NCBI RefSeq assembly: GCF_002286775.1
Contig: NZ_NSGJ01000004.1
Span: 148,530 to 212,529 of the forward strand
Length of the DNA: 64,000 bases
Origin: Myroides sp. N17-2
Lineage (GTDB): Bacteria > Bacteroidota > Bacteroidia > Flavobacteriales > Flavobacteriaceae
Direction: 5' to 3'
Part shown: positions 24,999-33,770 of the stretch, piece after piece
Numbering within the stretch: position 1 is the first letter of the stretch
Layout of the letters: every line of letters begins with the position of its first letter
Notes under the pieces: generated by a model
What the model was told of the DNA's origin: nothing
The model's input: the letters and a program-made list of their open reading frames with translations, nothing else
Databases searched by the model: none
Translations under genes and position numbers: made by a program

Positions 24999-25036
24999 AA
25001 AATAGCTCACTAAGTATCTACTTCGTGAGCTATTCT
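24999..25036 (-). terminator. Terminator of the patatin gene
   Basis: AGAATAGCTCACGAAG and CTTAGTGAGCTATTTT form a long stem with a 6-nt loop, 20 bp after the stop. Confidence 0.85.
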
Positions 25037-25055
25037 ATATGATAACTTATTTATT

Positions 25056-27293
25056 CTAGAACCAGAATCCAACAGCAAATATAGCCGATGTACTTCCCGT
25101 TTCAGGTGAATATGTATATTTAAACTCTATAGGACCGAGCATTGTCTGCATTCCATATCCAACAGCATATCCAGAATACTTCGTTCTAGTAAACCACTCT
25201 GAACTAGCGAAAATCTTATCTCCAGCATTAGCATAATTCGCAGTAAAGTTAATATGATGTTTTTTAAATATTTCGTAGTCAAATGTGATGCTACCAGCTA
25301 TAAATGAATTACCTCCTATTCCCATCAAATCATATCCAAAAAAAGGAATAAGATTATCTCTATCTGCAAATCCATATCCTCCTAAGAAATATCCAAAACC
25401 AAGACTTGGCAATCCTCCTACGACTGTACCTAATCTAGACTTAAGATCCACTGCTAACTTATCGGTTATACGAGTAGCATATCCTACCTGTCCTGTGACA
25501 GTAGAGAAATTCTCAAAATCGTATATATTATTGTGTAAACTATTACTAGAATAAAAGAAGTTCTTATACTCCCCTTTAAACAAAAATCCTTTACGAGGGA
25601 AATATCTATTATCGTAAGTATCTACAGTCACATTAGCAAAACCTCCTAAGTAATGATTTCGATCAAATCTCGCAGATGGAATATTCAATGTTTTACTTCT
25701 AATATCTAAAAAACGATGCTCTATACCGATATTTAATAAATACTTCTGTTTATAGAATGACTGAAAATATAATTTGTTCTCTAAATCAGCATAATCTACA
25801 CCAAATTTAGATGGCGCATTCTCTATGACATTGCTATTTCCAACAGCATCAACTAGCATCTGATAAGGAAGATCTCTTTTAAACTGATTATATCGCGAAG
25901 ACACACCTACACTCCAATAGAATCCATTATCAATAAAATAATTAAAATTATAACGTACATTATCTCCAAGTGCTAAGTCTAAAGACGCCACATCACTTTT
26001 AGTAAATAAGTTCTTTTGTGTCACATTTACTAAAGCAGCTGCTTTATATAAACCATCATAATGCACTCCTAACTTTAAATATCTATTAACAGGGTTCTCT
26101 ACTAAAGTCATATCCAACTCATCTTTATCCCCATCGGCAATAAAGCGATAGGTCATACTACTAAAGTTTTCTGTACCATTTAGCTGAGTTATTCCGTCTG
26201 ACATTTGGTCAAAAGAAATCTTTGTATTGGGCTTGAAACCAAGTTTACCATGTACATATCTACGCGTAAATCTATTCAACCCATGGATATCTATACCTGA
26301 GATACTAATAGAATCAGACTGTTTAGGTACATAATGCTCTTTCGCTACATCTTTATTTCCTCCTAACAATTTCAAGTCAACTATCACCTTATTTGCTGCA
26401 TTGACACCTCTAGAAATAATAGGCTCCCCTTCATCAAAAGAAACTACCGTATATCCTACGATATCAGGTTTGATATAAACATCCGTCTTAGGCAATTTAT
26501 CTTTCATTTGTCTAATCGTAGAATAGTTTGATATCTGAAGTAATAAATCAGGAGCACCTTGTATCTCCTTGATTGTCTTTAAATCATCTTGTACATCTAC
26601 ACCAATAACTATATCAGCTCCCATCTCACGTAGCTGATCAATAGGATAGTTATTTACCACTCCTCCATCTATCAAGTATTTACCATCTATCTCTACAGGA
26701 GCGAATAACGATGGAAAAGCTCCACTCGCTAAGATTACTTGAGGCAAATATCCTTTCTTAAGTACCACACCTTCTCCTGTTTCAAGATCTGTAGCAATAC
26801 ACAAAAAAGGAATCTTTAACTTGCTAAAATCATCTACATGACGGACATGTGCTAATAATCTGTTCATCAAATTATAGTTATACATCCCTCTAGACAATGC
26901 CTTTGGAAAACCAATTTTAAAGTTATCAAATGGCAACGAAAGTGCATATATCTCATCATTCTTCTTTTCATAGAATGACTTTGAGATACGTGGTATATAA
27001 TCCTTAATTAACGCAGATACATCTATACTATTAAAAATTGAATCTAACTCTGTAGCGGTATACCCAGAAGCATACAGACCACCAACGATCGCCCCCATAC
27101 TTGTACCTGCTATGTAATCTACCTTGACTCCTTCTTCCTCAAGCACTTTTAGTACTCCGATATGAGCTAATCCTTTAGCTCCACCTCCACTAAGCACTAA
27201 ACCTACCTTAGGTCTTTCCTTATCCCCCTCTGCCCCATAACTATTTGTTACTAAACAGATAGAAAATAATGAAAGTATTAATAATCTATACAT
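25056..27293 (-). CDS. Patatin-like phospholipase fused to outer-membrane barrel (PlpD type)
   Basis: The 745-residue protein has a signal peptide (residues 1-20), a patatin domain (about 28-230) with the oxyanion GGGAKG at 36-41, nucleophile GTSMG at 63-67 and catalytic DGG at about 210, then a single POTRA-like region (about 310-385) and a C-terminal Omp85-type 16-strand barrel with a final aromatic-rich strand ending AVGFWF. This is the layout of type Vd autotransporters such as PlpD, which display a phospholipase at the cell surface. It is followed on the strand by a terminator and lies 17 bp after uvrC, so co-transcription with uvrC is likely. Confidence 0.93.
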   Translation of the reverse strand: MYRLLILSLFSICLVTNSYGAEGDKERPKVGLVLSGGGAKGLAHIGVLKVLEEEGVKVDYIAGTSMGAIVGGLYASGYTATELDSIFNSIDVSALIKDYIPRISKSFYEKKNDEIYALSLPFDNFKIGFPKALSRGMYNYNLMNRLLAHVRHVDDFSKLKIPFLCIATDLETGEGVVLKKGYLPQVILASGAFPSLFAPVEIDGKYLIDGGVVNNYPIDQLREMGADIVIGVDVQDDLKTIKEIQGAPDLLLQISNYSTIRQMKDKLPKTDVYIKPDIVGYTVVSFDEGEPIISRGVNAANKVIVDLKLLGGNKDVAKEHYVPKQSDSISISGIDIHGLNRFTRRYVHGKLGFKPNTKISFDQMSDGITQLNGTENFSSMTYRFIADGDKDELDMTLVENPVNRYLKLGVHYDGLYKAAALVNVTQKNLFTKSDVASLDLALGDNVRYNFNYFIDNGFYWSVGVSSRYNQFKRDLPYQMLVDAVGNSNVIENAPSKFGVDYADLENKLYFQSFYKQKYLLNIGIEHRFLDIRSKTLNIPSARFDRNHYLGGFANVTVDTYDNRYFPRKGFLFKGEYKNFFYSSNSLHNNIYDFENFSTVTGQVGYATRITDKLAVDLKSRLGTVVGGLPSLGFGYFLGGYGFADRDNLIPFFGYDLMGIGGNSFIAGSITFDYEIFKKHHINFTANYANAGDKIFASSEWFTRTKYSGYAVGYGMQTMLGPIEFKYTYSPETGSTSAIFAVGFWF

Positions 27294-27309
27294 AGCTTTT
27301 ATTTTTCAT

Positions 27310-29106
27310 CTAATTTACTTGAAAAAAATCAAATACTAGCTTCCCTTTTGACTTTCCTATTACTTTTTCTAAATCCTCTTGACTTGCTTCTTTGATTCTC
27401 TTTGTTGATTTAAAGTGATTCATCAGCGTAGTCTTAGTCTTTTCACCTACTCCCGTGATATTATCAAGTTCACTTGTTATCGCATTTTTACTTCTTTGGT
27501 TTCTGTGAAAAGTTAGACCAAATCTATGTGCCTCATCTCTAAGGTTAATAATCACCTTCATTGTCTCTGATCGCTTATCTAGATAAAGCGGAATACTATC
27601 ACCCGGATAAAAGATTTCCTCTAATCGTTCTGCTAAACTGATAATAGAAACCTTTCCTCTTATTCCAAGCTGATCTAGGCATTTTAAAGCTACACCTAAC
27701 TGTCCTTTTCCTCCATCAATCACGATTAAGTCAGGTAAAGGCAATCCCTCTTCTAATACTCGCTTATAACGTCGATGCACAATCTCTTCCATTGAGTCAT
27801 AATCATTAGGCCCCTCGACTGTCTTCACATTAAAGTGTCGATAATCTTTTTTACTTGGCTTACCATCTTTAAACACTACACATGCTGCCACAGGATTAGT
27901 TCCCTGTATATTTGAGTTATCAAAACACTCGATATGGCGAGGCTCTACATGCATACGCAAATCTTTCTTCATCTGTGTCATAATACGATTCACATGACGT
28001 TCAGGATCTACTATTTTGATTTGTTTTAACTGATCTATTCTATAATATTTTGCGTTGCGTTCAGATAAGTCTAAAAGTTTTTTCTTATCTCCTAATTTAG
28101 GTACAGTCACATGTACTCCCTCTTGAACCTCCACTTCAAAAGGAGTAATAATCTCCTTAGAGTTTAAGTGAAAACGCTCTCTTAATTCTGTAATAGCCAA
28201 TTCTAATAATTCTTCATCCATCTCATCTAACTTCTTCTTCAACTCCATCGTATGTGAACGGATTATAGCTCCATAAGAAACCTGCAGGAAGTTCACATAA
28301 GCCGCACCTTCGTCCGAAATGATAGAGAACACATCCACATTGCTAATCTTAGAGCTAACGATAGTGGATTTAGACTGATAATTCTCTAGTAAGTCTATCT
28401 TGTCCTTAACTTTCTGAGCCTCCTCAAATTCCATATTAGTAGCCAATTCCATCATATAATCCTTAAACTCCTTAAGGCTATCTTTAAAATTTCCTTTCAG
28501 AATATCTCGAATCGCTCTGATCTTATTATCATACTGTACATCACTCTCTCGCTCCTCACATGGTCCTCCACAGTTACCAATATGATATTCTAAACACACT
28601 TTATACTTTCCACTACGCACATTACTCGTCGTCAAATCTAAACTACAAGTGCGCAATGGATATAACTCCTTAATCAAATCGATCAATGTATGTACCGTCT
28701 TGATACTTGTATAAGGACCGAAGTATTCAGACCCATCTTTCACCATACGTCGGGTAGTAAACACTCGCGGAAAGGGCTCTTTCTTAATACATATCCACGG
28801 ATAGCTCTTATCGTCTTTCAACAAGACATTATAGCGAGGTTGTAGTTGCTTAATAAGATTATTCTCTAACAGTAATGCATCTGTCTCAGTAGGAACTACA
28901 ATATGCTTAATCGTCACAATCTTCTTCACCAAGACATTCGTCTTCGCATTATCGTGAATCTTATTAAAGTACGAACTAACCCTTTTCTTTAGGTTCTTTG
29001 CCTTACCTACATAGAGGATTTTATCATCCTTATCATAGTATTGATATACTCCAGGCTGATCCGGTAATGTCTGTATCTGTAACGCTAAAGAAGGTGAAAC
29101 TTGCAT
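27310..29106 (-). CDS. uvrC: UvrABC excinuclease subunit C
   Basis: Makes the two incisions in nucleotide excision repair. The 598-residue protein has the GIY-YIG nuclease at about 15-95 (GVYQYYDKDDKILYVGKAKNLKKRV), the cysteine-rich CKVCLEYHIGNCGGPCE segment near 170-185, a UVR motif near 205-240, the RNase H-like endonuclease with VIDGGKGQL near 457, and a helix-hairpin-helix pair at the end (ITGVGEKTKTTLMNHF). All parts are intact and length is normal. Its own -7 box is at 29125; the patatin gene follows after 16 bp. Confidence 0.97.
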   Translation of the reverse strand: MQVSPSLALQIQTLPDQPGVYQYYDKDDKILYVGKAKNLKKRVSSYFNKIHDNAKTNVLVKKIVTIKHIVVPTETDALLLENNLIKQLQPRYNVLLKDDKSYPWICIKKEPFPRVFTTRRMVKDGSEYFGPYTSIKTVHTLIDLIKELYPLRTCSLDLTTSNVRSGKYKVCLEYHIGNCGGPCEERESDVQYDNKIRAIRDILKGNFKDSLKEFKDYMMELATNMEFEEAQKVKDKIDLLENYQSKSTIVSSKISNVDVFSIISDEGAAYVNFLQVSYGAIIRSHTMELKKKLDEMDEELLELAITELRERFHLNSKEIITPFEVEVQEGVHVTVPKLGDKKKLLDLSERNAKYYRIDQLKQIKIVDPERHVNRIMTQMKKDLRMHVEPRHIECFDNSNIQGTNPVAACVVFKDGKPSKKDYRHFNVKTVEGPNDYDSMEEIVHRRYKRVLEEGLPLPDLIVIDGGKGQLGVALKCLDQLGIRGKVSIISLAERLEEIFYPGDSIPLYLDKRSETMKVIINLRDEAHRFGLTFHRNQRSKNAITSELDNITGVGEKTKTTLMNHFKSTKRIKEASQEDLEKVIGKSKGKLVFDFFQVN

Positions 29107-29124
29107 AATTATATATTGTATTTA

Positions 29125-29132
29125 CAAAAATA
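29125..29132 (-). promoter_or_regulatory. -7 box TATTTTTG for uvrC
   Basis: Perfect TAnnTTTG on the minus strand, 18 bp upstream of the uvrC ATG. Confidence 0.6.
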
Positions 29133-29290
29133 CAAAAACTATTCGCCCTACTAAAAAAACTGTTTAGTTTATACCACACACTATGCTGAATTAAGAATTT
29201 AAAATTAAGAATTAAGAATCGGTGCATACGGCATAAAGTGTTATAGAATGTGTATTCTCACATAGCATAACACAAGGCATTCCACCAAAT

Positions 29291-29394
29291 ATATAAGGTA
29301 CAGACGCAATATTTTGCGTGTCACACAATGCTCCTCCTCTCTCATTCACTAAAAACATCTACAAGATGTTTTCTTAACGTTCTGTCCAGTGTCA
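29291..29394 (-). repeat. Dispersed intergenic repeat, copy 2 (inverted relative to copy 1)
   Basis: The reverse complement matches 8296-8397 almost base for base, including the AAAACATCTTGTAGATGTTTT palindrome and ACACGCAAAATATTGCGTC. Flanking it at 29186-29240 are AATTAAGAATTAAGAATC and GCATACGGCAT blocks that match 8085-8125 in direct orientation. The 29107-29512 gap holds only these repeats and the antitoxin promoter. Confidence 0.75.
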
Positions 29395-29476
29395 CACAAT
29401 GCGCCACACCACAATCTGAAAACTATAAATTATTACAAAACAAACGATTAACCAAAAAACTTAGATTATATATTCA

Positions 29477-29484
29477 TACCTTTG
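29477..29484 (+). promoter_or_regulatory. -7 box TACCTTTG of the toxin-antitoxin operon
   Basis: Perfect TAnnTTTG, 29 bp upstream of the antitoxin ATG. Confidence 0.7.
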
Positions 29485-29512
29485 TACATCATTCCCTTAA
29501 AACCAAACACAC

Positions 29513-29731
29513 ATGATAGCTCAATTAATCCAAGACGATGAAGGTAAAACTACAGGAGTTTTTATCACAATAGAAGATTGGGAACAAATCAAAAGAAATT
29601 ACCCAAATATTGAAACTTTTGATTATGAGTTACCTCAATGGCAAAAAGACATCTTAGATGAACGAATCAAGGACTTAGACAAACCTGAGATGCTACGCCC
29701 TATCAGTGATATTTTTGACTTTATTGATTAA
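29513..29731 (+). CDS. Antitoxin of a ParE/RelE-type system
   Basis: The 72-residue product begins MIAQLIQDDEGKTTGVFITIEDW, resembling small antitoxins of the addiction-module family with a short N-terminal beta strand followed by helices, and has an acidic C-terminus (DKPEMLRPISDIFDFID) of the kind that wraps around the toxin. It is followed after 2 bp by a RelE/ParE-like toxin gene. Role by family: neutralises the toxin and probably represses the operon. The antitoxin call leans on the toxin next to it. Confidence 0.8.
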   Translation: MIAQLIQDDEGKTTGVFITIEDWEQIKRNYPNIETFDYELPQWQKDILDERIKDLDKPEMLRPISDIFDFID

Positions 29732-29733
29732 GA

Positions 29734-30021
29734 ATGACCTATACAGTTCTGTACCATATAAATGCTAAGAGTGATATTACTACTGCAAAACTGTGGTATA
29801 AGGATAAATCACACGGTTTAGAGAAGCGATTTCTAAAATCTGTTCAAAAAACAATTAAGCAAATCTCTTCCAATCCTTACTCTTTTGAAACAAGATATCG
29901 AGATACTCACATAGCGTTTACACCAACATTCCCATACGGCATCCACTACCAAGTTAACGATAGTACAAAGACAATAATCATCTTAGCTGTCCTCCACACC
30001 TCACTAGCTTCTCAATACTAG
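29734..30021 (+). CDS. RelE/ParE family toxin
   Basis: The 95-residue product matches the RelE/ParE fold: YTVLYHINAKSDITTAKLWY, then two helices (GLEKRFLKSVQKTIKQISSNP), the strand FETRYRDTHIAFTPTFPYGIHYQV and a final hydrophobic strand TIIILAVLHTS. This is the pattern of ParE-type plasmid-stabilisation toxins that act on gyrase or ribosomes; which target cannot be told. It starts 2 bp after the antitoxin stop, as in most type II pairs. Confidence 0.88.
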   Translation: MTYTVLYHINAKSDITTAKLWYKDKSHGLEKRFLKSVQKTIKQISSNPYSFETRYRDTHIAFTPTFPYGIHYQVNDSTKTIIILAVLHTSLASQY

Positions 30022-30033
30022 CACTCCCTTAAC

Positions 30034-30264
30034 CTACTCTAAACAATAAACAGCTGGTGGACTATTAAACCCATCATTATAAATATACAGTCTGCTACAT
30101 AGAGGACACTTTACTACTATAGTCATCTTACTATAAAGCATTTCAGCATCTATTAAACCACTATAACTATCATATTCTTTATCAGAAATCATTAAATATT
30201 GATCACGACTAGGCACTCCACTAAGATTTATTACTTCACTACATTCACACTTAAGCTTAGGCAT
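30034..30264 (-). CDS. Small cysteine-containing orphan protein
   Basis: The 76-residue product has CEC near residues 6-8 and CPLC near 53-56, a possible zinc-binding pair, and a short C-terminal CLE. No signal peptide or membrane segment. It is the last of four small, AT-rich, poorly conserved genes on the minus strand whose sizes and acidic composition resemble immunity proteins of polymorphic toxin systems. Function is unknown. Confidence 0.55.
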   Translation of the reverse strand: MPKLKCECSEVINLSGVPSRDQYLMISDKEYDSYSGLIDAEMLYSKMTIVVKCPLCSRLYIYNDGFNSPPAVYCLE

Positions 30265-30359
30265 ATAATATCTTTTAAAACTTGATTATTCCACTTTTTA
30301 ATGTTCTAAACTAATCACAATAATATACTATTTAAAGGTCATCCCTTTATAAAGACATT

Positions 30360-30692
30360 CTATTCAAAGAAACTAATTCTATCATCTATACCATTACCTT
30401 CCTTATCCATAACATATACATATATCCCAATTTCATCACCTACAATATTCAACAAACTAAGTTCTGCTTCAATAGCATATTCTACATAATATGTAGCATA
30501 CCAAAACACTCTAATTGCTTTCTCCTTTAAATGGATATCAGAGAAACCTATTCCTAAATCTTCTTTTAATTCTTCTTCAAGAGAGCTATTATCTGGTATG
30601 CTGATCAATTCCTTAAAACCAGCTATAGCTTGAATATAATACTGATGTGCATCCTCTTTACTCTGTAGAAAAAACGGTACTCCCTTCTTCAT
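30360..30692 (-). CDS. Orphan immunity-like protein (paralogue 1)
   Basis: The 110-residue acidic product has no signal peptide. Its last half (AIRVFWYATYYVEYAIEAEL, IGIYVYVMDKEGNGIDD) aligns by eye with the neighbouring 110-residue protein at 30704-31036: same length, same spacing of aromatic strands, and a D-x-x-GN turn near the end. Together they look like diverged duplicates of a small alpha/beta protein. Immunity-type role is inferred from size, acidity and clustering only. Confidence 0.6.
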   Translation of the reverse strand: MKKGVPFFLQSKEDAHQYYIQAIAGFKELISIPDNSSLEEELKEDLGIGFSDIHLKEKAIRVFWYATYYVEYAIEAELSLLNIVGDEIGIYVYVMDKEGNGIDDRISFFE

Positions 30693-30703
30693 ACTTAATT
30701 ACG

Positions 30704-31036
30704 TTATATATAGATATGATATGCATCAAAACCAACTCTTAGATAATTTCCATCCATATCTTCTATATAATTAAACTCACCTAACTCAACATTCATAGCT
30801 CCTAATAAGATAATTTTAATCTCTATATCATAACTCATATAATCATACCCCAACCATATAAATGTAATTCTTGAATTCCTAAAGCTCAAATCTTGTAAAT
30901 AGATGGAATCTACACTCTTTGCTAGCATATCTATATTATCTCTGTCACTACACCATGCATCAATTTTCGTCTGTGCTTTCGTATACAGAATATCCATTTC
31001 ATCTGTGCTACTAAAGTATAAACTATCCTCTCTCAT
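30704..31036 (-). CDS. Orphan immunity-like protein (paralogue 2)
   Basis: The 110-residue acidic product lies 11 bp upstream of its apparent paralogue and 32 bp downstream of a 156-residue gene. Shared traits with 30360-30692 are RITFIWLGYDYMSYDIEIKI, a following hydrophobic strand and DMDGNYLRVG near the end. No signal peptide, membrane segment or known motif. Confidence 0.6.
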   Translation of the reverse strand: MREDSLYFSSTDEMDILYTKAQTKIDAWCSDRDNIDMLAKSVDSIYLQDLSFRNSRITFIWLGYDYMSYDIEIKIILLGAMNVELGEFNYIEDMDGNYLRVGFDAYHIYI

Positions 31037-31068
31037 TATTAATATTGATTAATTTAAACACGTTTTAA

Positions 31069-31539
31069 TTATTTATATAGACTCCCATATCTTCCCTCAC
31101 TATCAAAATACAACTCATTAATATCAGTTACATCACCATTATCCATGCAGCAAGAATAAGTACTAAAACTATATTTGTCTTTTATTCTATCACACCATAA
31201 CTTAAGTCCATCTAATTTATCCTGAGTTGTTATACCTCCTAAATTATCAATATCAAAAAACAGTAATATCTCTAAATTATCATCTTGTTTAGTAAAATCA
31301 ATATACAAATCGGGTATAACATAATTCTCTAAAGTCAGAACACGCATTCCTAAAGAAAAGAACACATAACTTCCTTGGCCTATCTCAGCCAAATGAAAAT
31401 CCTCTCTAGCAATCTCTTTCCCATTATACTGTGCATAATCACACATCTTACCATTAAGAAGTAGGTATGATAATAAATTATAAATACTATCATTATAAAC
31501 CCCGATAAATACAACATCTATTAATTCTTTGAACTTCAT
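31069..31539 (-). CDS. Orphan accessory protein, immunity-like
   Basis: The 156-residue cytosolic acidic protein contains FHLAEIGQGSYVFFSLGMRVLTLENYVIPDLYIDFTK as strands around residues 48-83, and an LDGLKLWCDRIKDKY helix. The arrangement is that of small immunity-type alpha/beta proteins, but I do not recognise the family. It is the first gene of the minus-strand cluster of four; the second array of 11-bp words lies about 350 bp upstream of its start. Confidence 0.6.
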   Translation of the reverse strand: MKFKELIDVVFIGVYNDSIYNLLSYLLLNGKMCDYAQYNGKEIAREDFHLAEIGQGSYVFFSLGMRVLTLENYVIPDLYIDFTKQDDNLEILLFFDIDNLGGITTQDKLDGLKLWCDRIKDKYSFSTYSCCMDNGDVTDINELYFDSEGRYGSLYK

Positions 31540-31885
31540 ACTGATTTTACTTTCATCTACTTAAGTTTTTACTTGCCACACCTCTATTACACTTTATCAT
31601 TGACTTCATTCTTATAATGAACCCAACAACATAGTAATCAAAATATTACTACAGTAAAGTTAACAATTTATACTTATCAAATAATCATAAAAACTACATC
31701 CTCTATATTTTAAAACGCTAAAGCGATACCAACACAAAAACGCTAATTCTAAAGTTAAACATTTCAATAGAGCAAGAATAAAGACTATCAAACACTTTCA
31801 TAATTTTCAAACTCTATTTATATAACATACTCCATCAGATAACCACTAGTTCACAGAGCCATATCTTACACCTCCCTTCAATTGA
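31540..31885. other. AT-rich intergenic stretch without a recognised gene
   Basis: Upstream of the orphan cluster. Very AT-rich; I see no terminator, known RNA or convincing frame. Confidence 0.4.
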
Positions 31886-31983
31886 TCCCTATATGTTAGG
31901 CAAATGATAGGCAGGTGATAGGCTTATTTATAGCACTTTTCAGCCGACCATATGCCTATCAACAGCCGACCACATGCCGACCA
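31886..31983. repeat. Inverted array of degenerate 11-bp words, locus B
   Basis: Forward words at 11-bp register: TCCCTATATGT (31886), TAGGCAAATGA (31897), TAGGCAGGTGA (31908), TAGGCTTATTT (31919). After a 10-bp gap come four reverse words: TCAGCCGACCA (31940), TATGCCTATCA (31951), ACAGCCGACCA (31962), CATGCCGACCA (31973). GATAGGC and GCCTATC are inverted copies. The layout matches loci A and C although the words differ. Confidence 0.7.
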
Positions 31984-32088
31984 CCATATACAAAACCCTC
32001 AAAAACACCATTTTTCAATAATTGGATAGCACTATAAAACACTAATCAGAAACTTTTAATATCTTCACGTCTCAAATTTGTTAATGCT

Positions 32089-33039
32089 ATGACCATATTA
32101 GAAGAAACCATTCTCCCTGGAGAAACCAAGACTTTAAATTTAGAAATCGCGCGGTTACACACCGCTACTAAGCTAAAAATACCTGTAATCGTCTCTAGGG
32201 CAAAACTAGACGGACCTACAGTATTACTGTCTGCTGGCCTACATGGAGATGAGTTAAATGGTGTGGACATCGTACGTCAAATCGTACATAAAGGAATGAA
32301 TGTTCCTAAACGCGGTACAATAATTTGTATTCCTGTTATCAACATCTTTGGATTTATTAACCAAACAAGAGAATTTCCTGACGGCCGTGATATGAACCGT
32401 GTATTCCCTGGTAGTAAGACCGGCTCATTAGCAGGTAGATTCGCCCATTATCTAGTTACCTATATCTTACCTCATGTAGACTATGCTATAGACTTTCATG
32501 CAGGAGGTGCTAGTAGATTTAATGCTCCTCAGATACGTATCACACCTCAGAATGCAGAGTTAGAAGAACTGGCGACTATATTTAATCCTCCCTTCTTATT
32601 ATACTCAGCACAAATCTCTGGGTCATTTAGAAATGCCTGTGCCAAAAAAGGAATTAAGATGCTATTATTCGAAGGAGGAAAATCACTAGATATCAACCCT
32701 GATGTTTCGGATATGGGAGTAGAAGGAACTAAGCGATTCTTGCGTTCATTTGATATGCTTAGAGATCAATTTAAAATTGACACTCCTAAGGAAGAAATGA
32801 CAGTAATCACCAACTCTATTTGGGTACGAGCTAGACGCTCTGGGCTATTACATGACCAAGTAAAGATAGGTGCTTATGTCGAAAAAGGTGCTATACTAGC
32901 TGAAATATCTGATCCTTACGGGCAAGAAAACACACTAATGAGAGCCCCAAATGCAGGTTATGTAATCAATGTAAATGATGCACCCATAGTGTATCAAGGA
33001 GATGCTGTGTTCCACATCTCAAAAACACTAAAAAAATGA
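32089..33039 (+). CDS. Succinylglutamate desuccinylase/aspartoacylase family hydrolase
   Basis: A zinc carboxypeptidase-like (M14) amide hydrolase of 316 residues. Zinc-site motifs are present: SAGLHGDELNGVDIVR (His and Glu, about 45-60), the RDMNRVFPG Arg block (about 102-110) and YAIDFHAGG (second His, about 137). The C-terminal beta domain (WVRARRSGLLHDQVKIGAYVEKGAILAEI) is lipoyl-like, as in AstE/ASPA relatives. Substrate is unknown. It overlaps the next gene by 4 bp (ATGA), so the two are translationally coupled. Confidence 0.9.
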   Translation: MTILEETILPGETKTLNLEIARLHTATKLKIPVIVSRAKLDGPTVLLSAGLHGDELNGVDIVRQIVHKGMNVPKRGTIICIPVINIFGFINQTREFPDGRDMNRVFPGSKTGSLAGRFAHYLVTYILPHVDYAIDFHAGGASRFNAPQIRITPQNAELEELATIFNPPFLLYSAQISGSFRNACAKKGIKMLLFEGGKSLDINPDVSDMGVEGTKRFLRSFDMLRDQFKIDTPKEEMTVITNSIWVRARRSGLLHDQVKIGAYVEKGAILAEISDPYGQENTLMRAPNAGYVINVNDAPIVYQGDAVFHISKTLKK

Positions 33040-33599
33040 ATAAAGACGAATTAAGATTTAAATATAAAGCACTTAGAGACAATCTAAGTCTTGATGAGAT
33101 AGAGACCCTAAGTTTAGACATCGCTAACCAAGCATTGCGTCTGCCGATTTGGGACAAAATCAACTATCATCTATTCCTGAGTATTCAGAATAAAAAAGAG
33201 ATAGATACTGAGTACCTATTACAGATACTAGCAGGTAAGGATAAGAATGTCATCTTATCTAAATCCGACTTTAAAGAGGGGACATTAGCACATTATCTCT
33301 TGACAGATAATACCACTATCAAAGTCAATAGCTATGGTATACCAGAGCCTATAGATGGCATCCAAGTAATGGAAAAACAGCTAGACGTTGTTTTTATCCC
33401 TCTACTGGCTTATGATAAAGCAGGTAATCGCATAGGTTATGGCAAGGGATTCTATGATCGATTCTTAGCCGAATGCAGACCTGATGTGATAAAAGTAGGA
33501 CTGAGTTTCTTCCCTCCGGAAGATAGCATCAGCGATGTGAGAGAGGGTGATATACCGCTAGATTATTGTATCACACCAACAGAATTATATACATTTTAA
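33036..33599 (+). CDS. 5-formyltetrahydrofolate cyclo-ligase
   Basis: Converts 5-formyl-THF to 5,10-methenyl-THF with ATP. The 187-residue protein has the N-terminal R-x-K-Y-KALRDN start, VFIPLLAYDKAGNRIGYGKGFYDRFLA near 125-150 (the ATP and folate site), and VGLSFFPPED. Length is typical. The ATG overlaps the TGA of the hydrolase gene, indicating an operon. The usual gene name ygfA/fau is not asserted. Confidence 0.93.
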   Translation: MNKDELRFKYKALRDNLSLDEIETLSLDIANQALRLPIWDKINYHLFLSIQNKKEIDTEYLLQILAGKDKNVILSKSDFKEGTLAHYLLTDNTTIKVNSYGIPEPIDGIQVMEKQLDVVFIPLLAYDKAGNRIGYGKGFYDRFLAECRPDVIKVGLSFFPPEDSISDVREGDIPLDYCITPTELYTF

Positions 33600-33604
33600 A
33601 ATAG

Positions 33605-33649
33605 GATGACCGAAATAGTATAGTGATATTATCTCGGTCATTTTTTTTA
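33605..33649 (+). terminator. Rho-independent terminator
   Basis: ATGACCGA and TCGGTCAT form an 8-bp stem around a partly paired loop, followed by eight T residues, 6 bp after the stop. Confidence 0.85.
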
Positions 33650-33770
33650 TGGTTGACTACCATACTATTTAGCAAATACTATCTAATCAGTACTGCTATC
33701 TAAGGTTAAAACTGAATAACTATTAGTCAGTTAGCAAAAATATTTTTATGTTTATTAAAAATATTCACCA

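Noticed and set aside
33650..33770. Another copy of the MITE-like repeat
   Set aside because: Short motifs such as AAGGTTAAAACTGAATAAC look similar to the repeat ends, but the internal blocks are missing.
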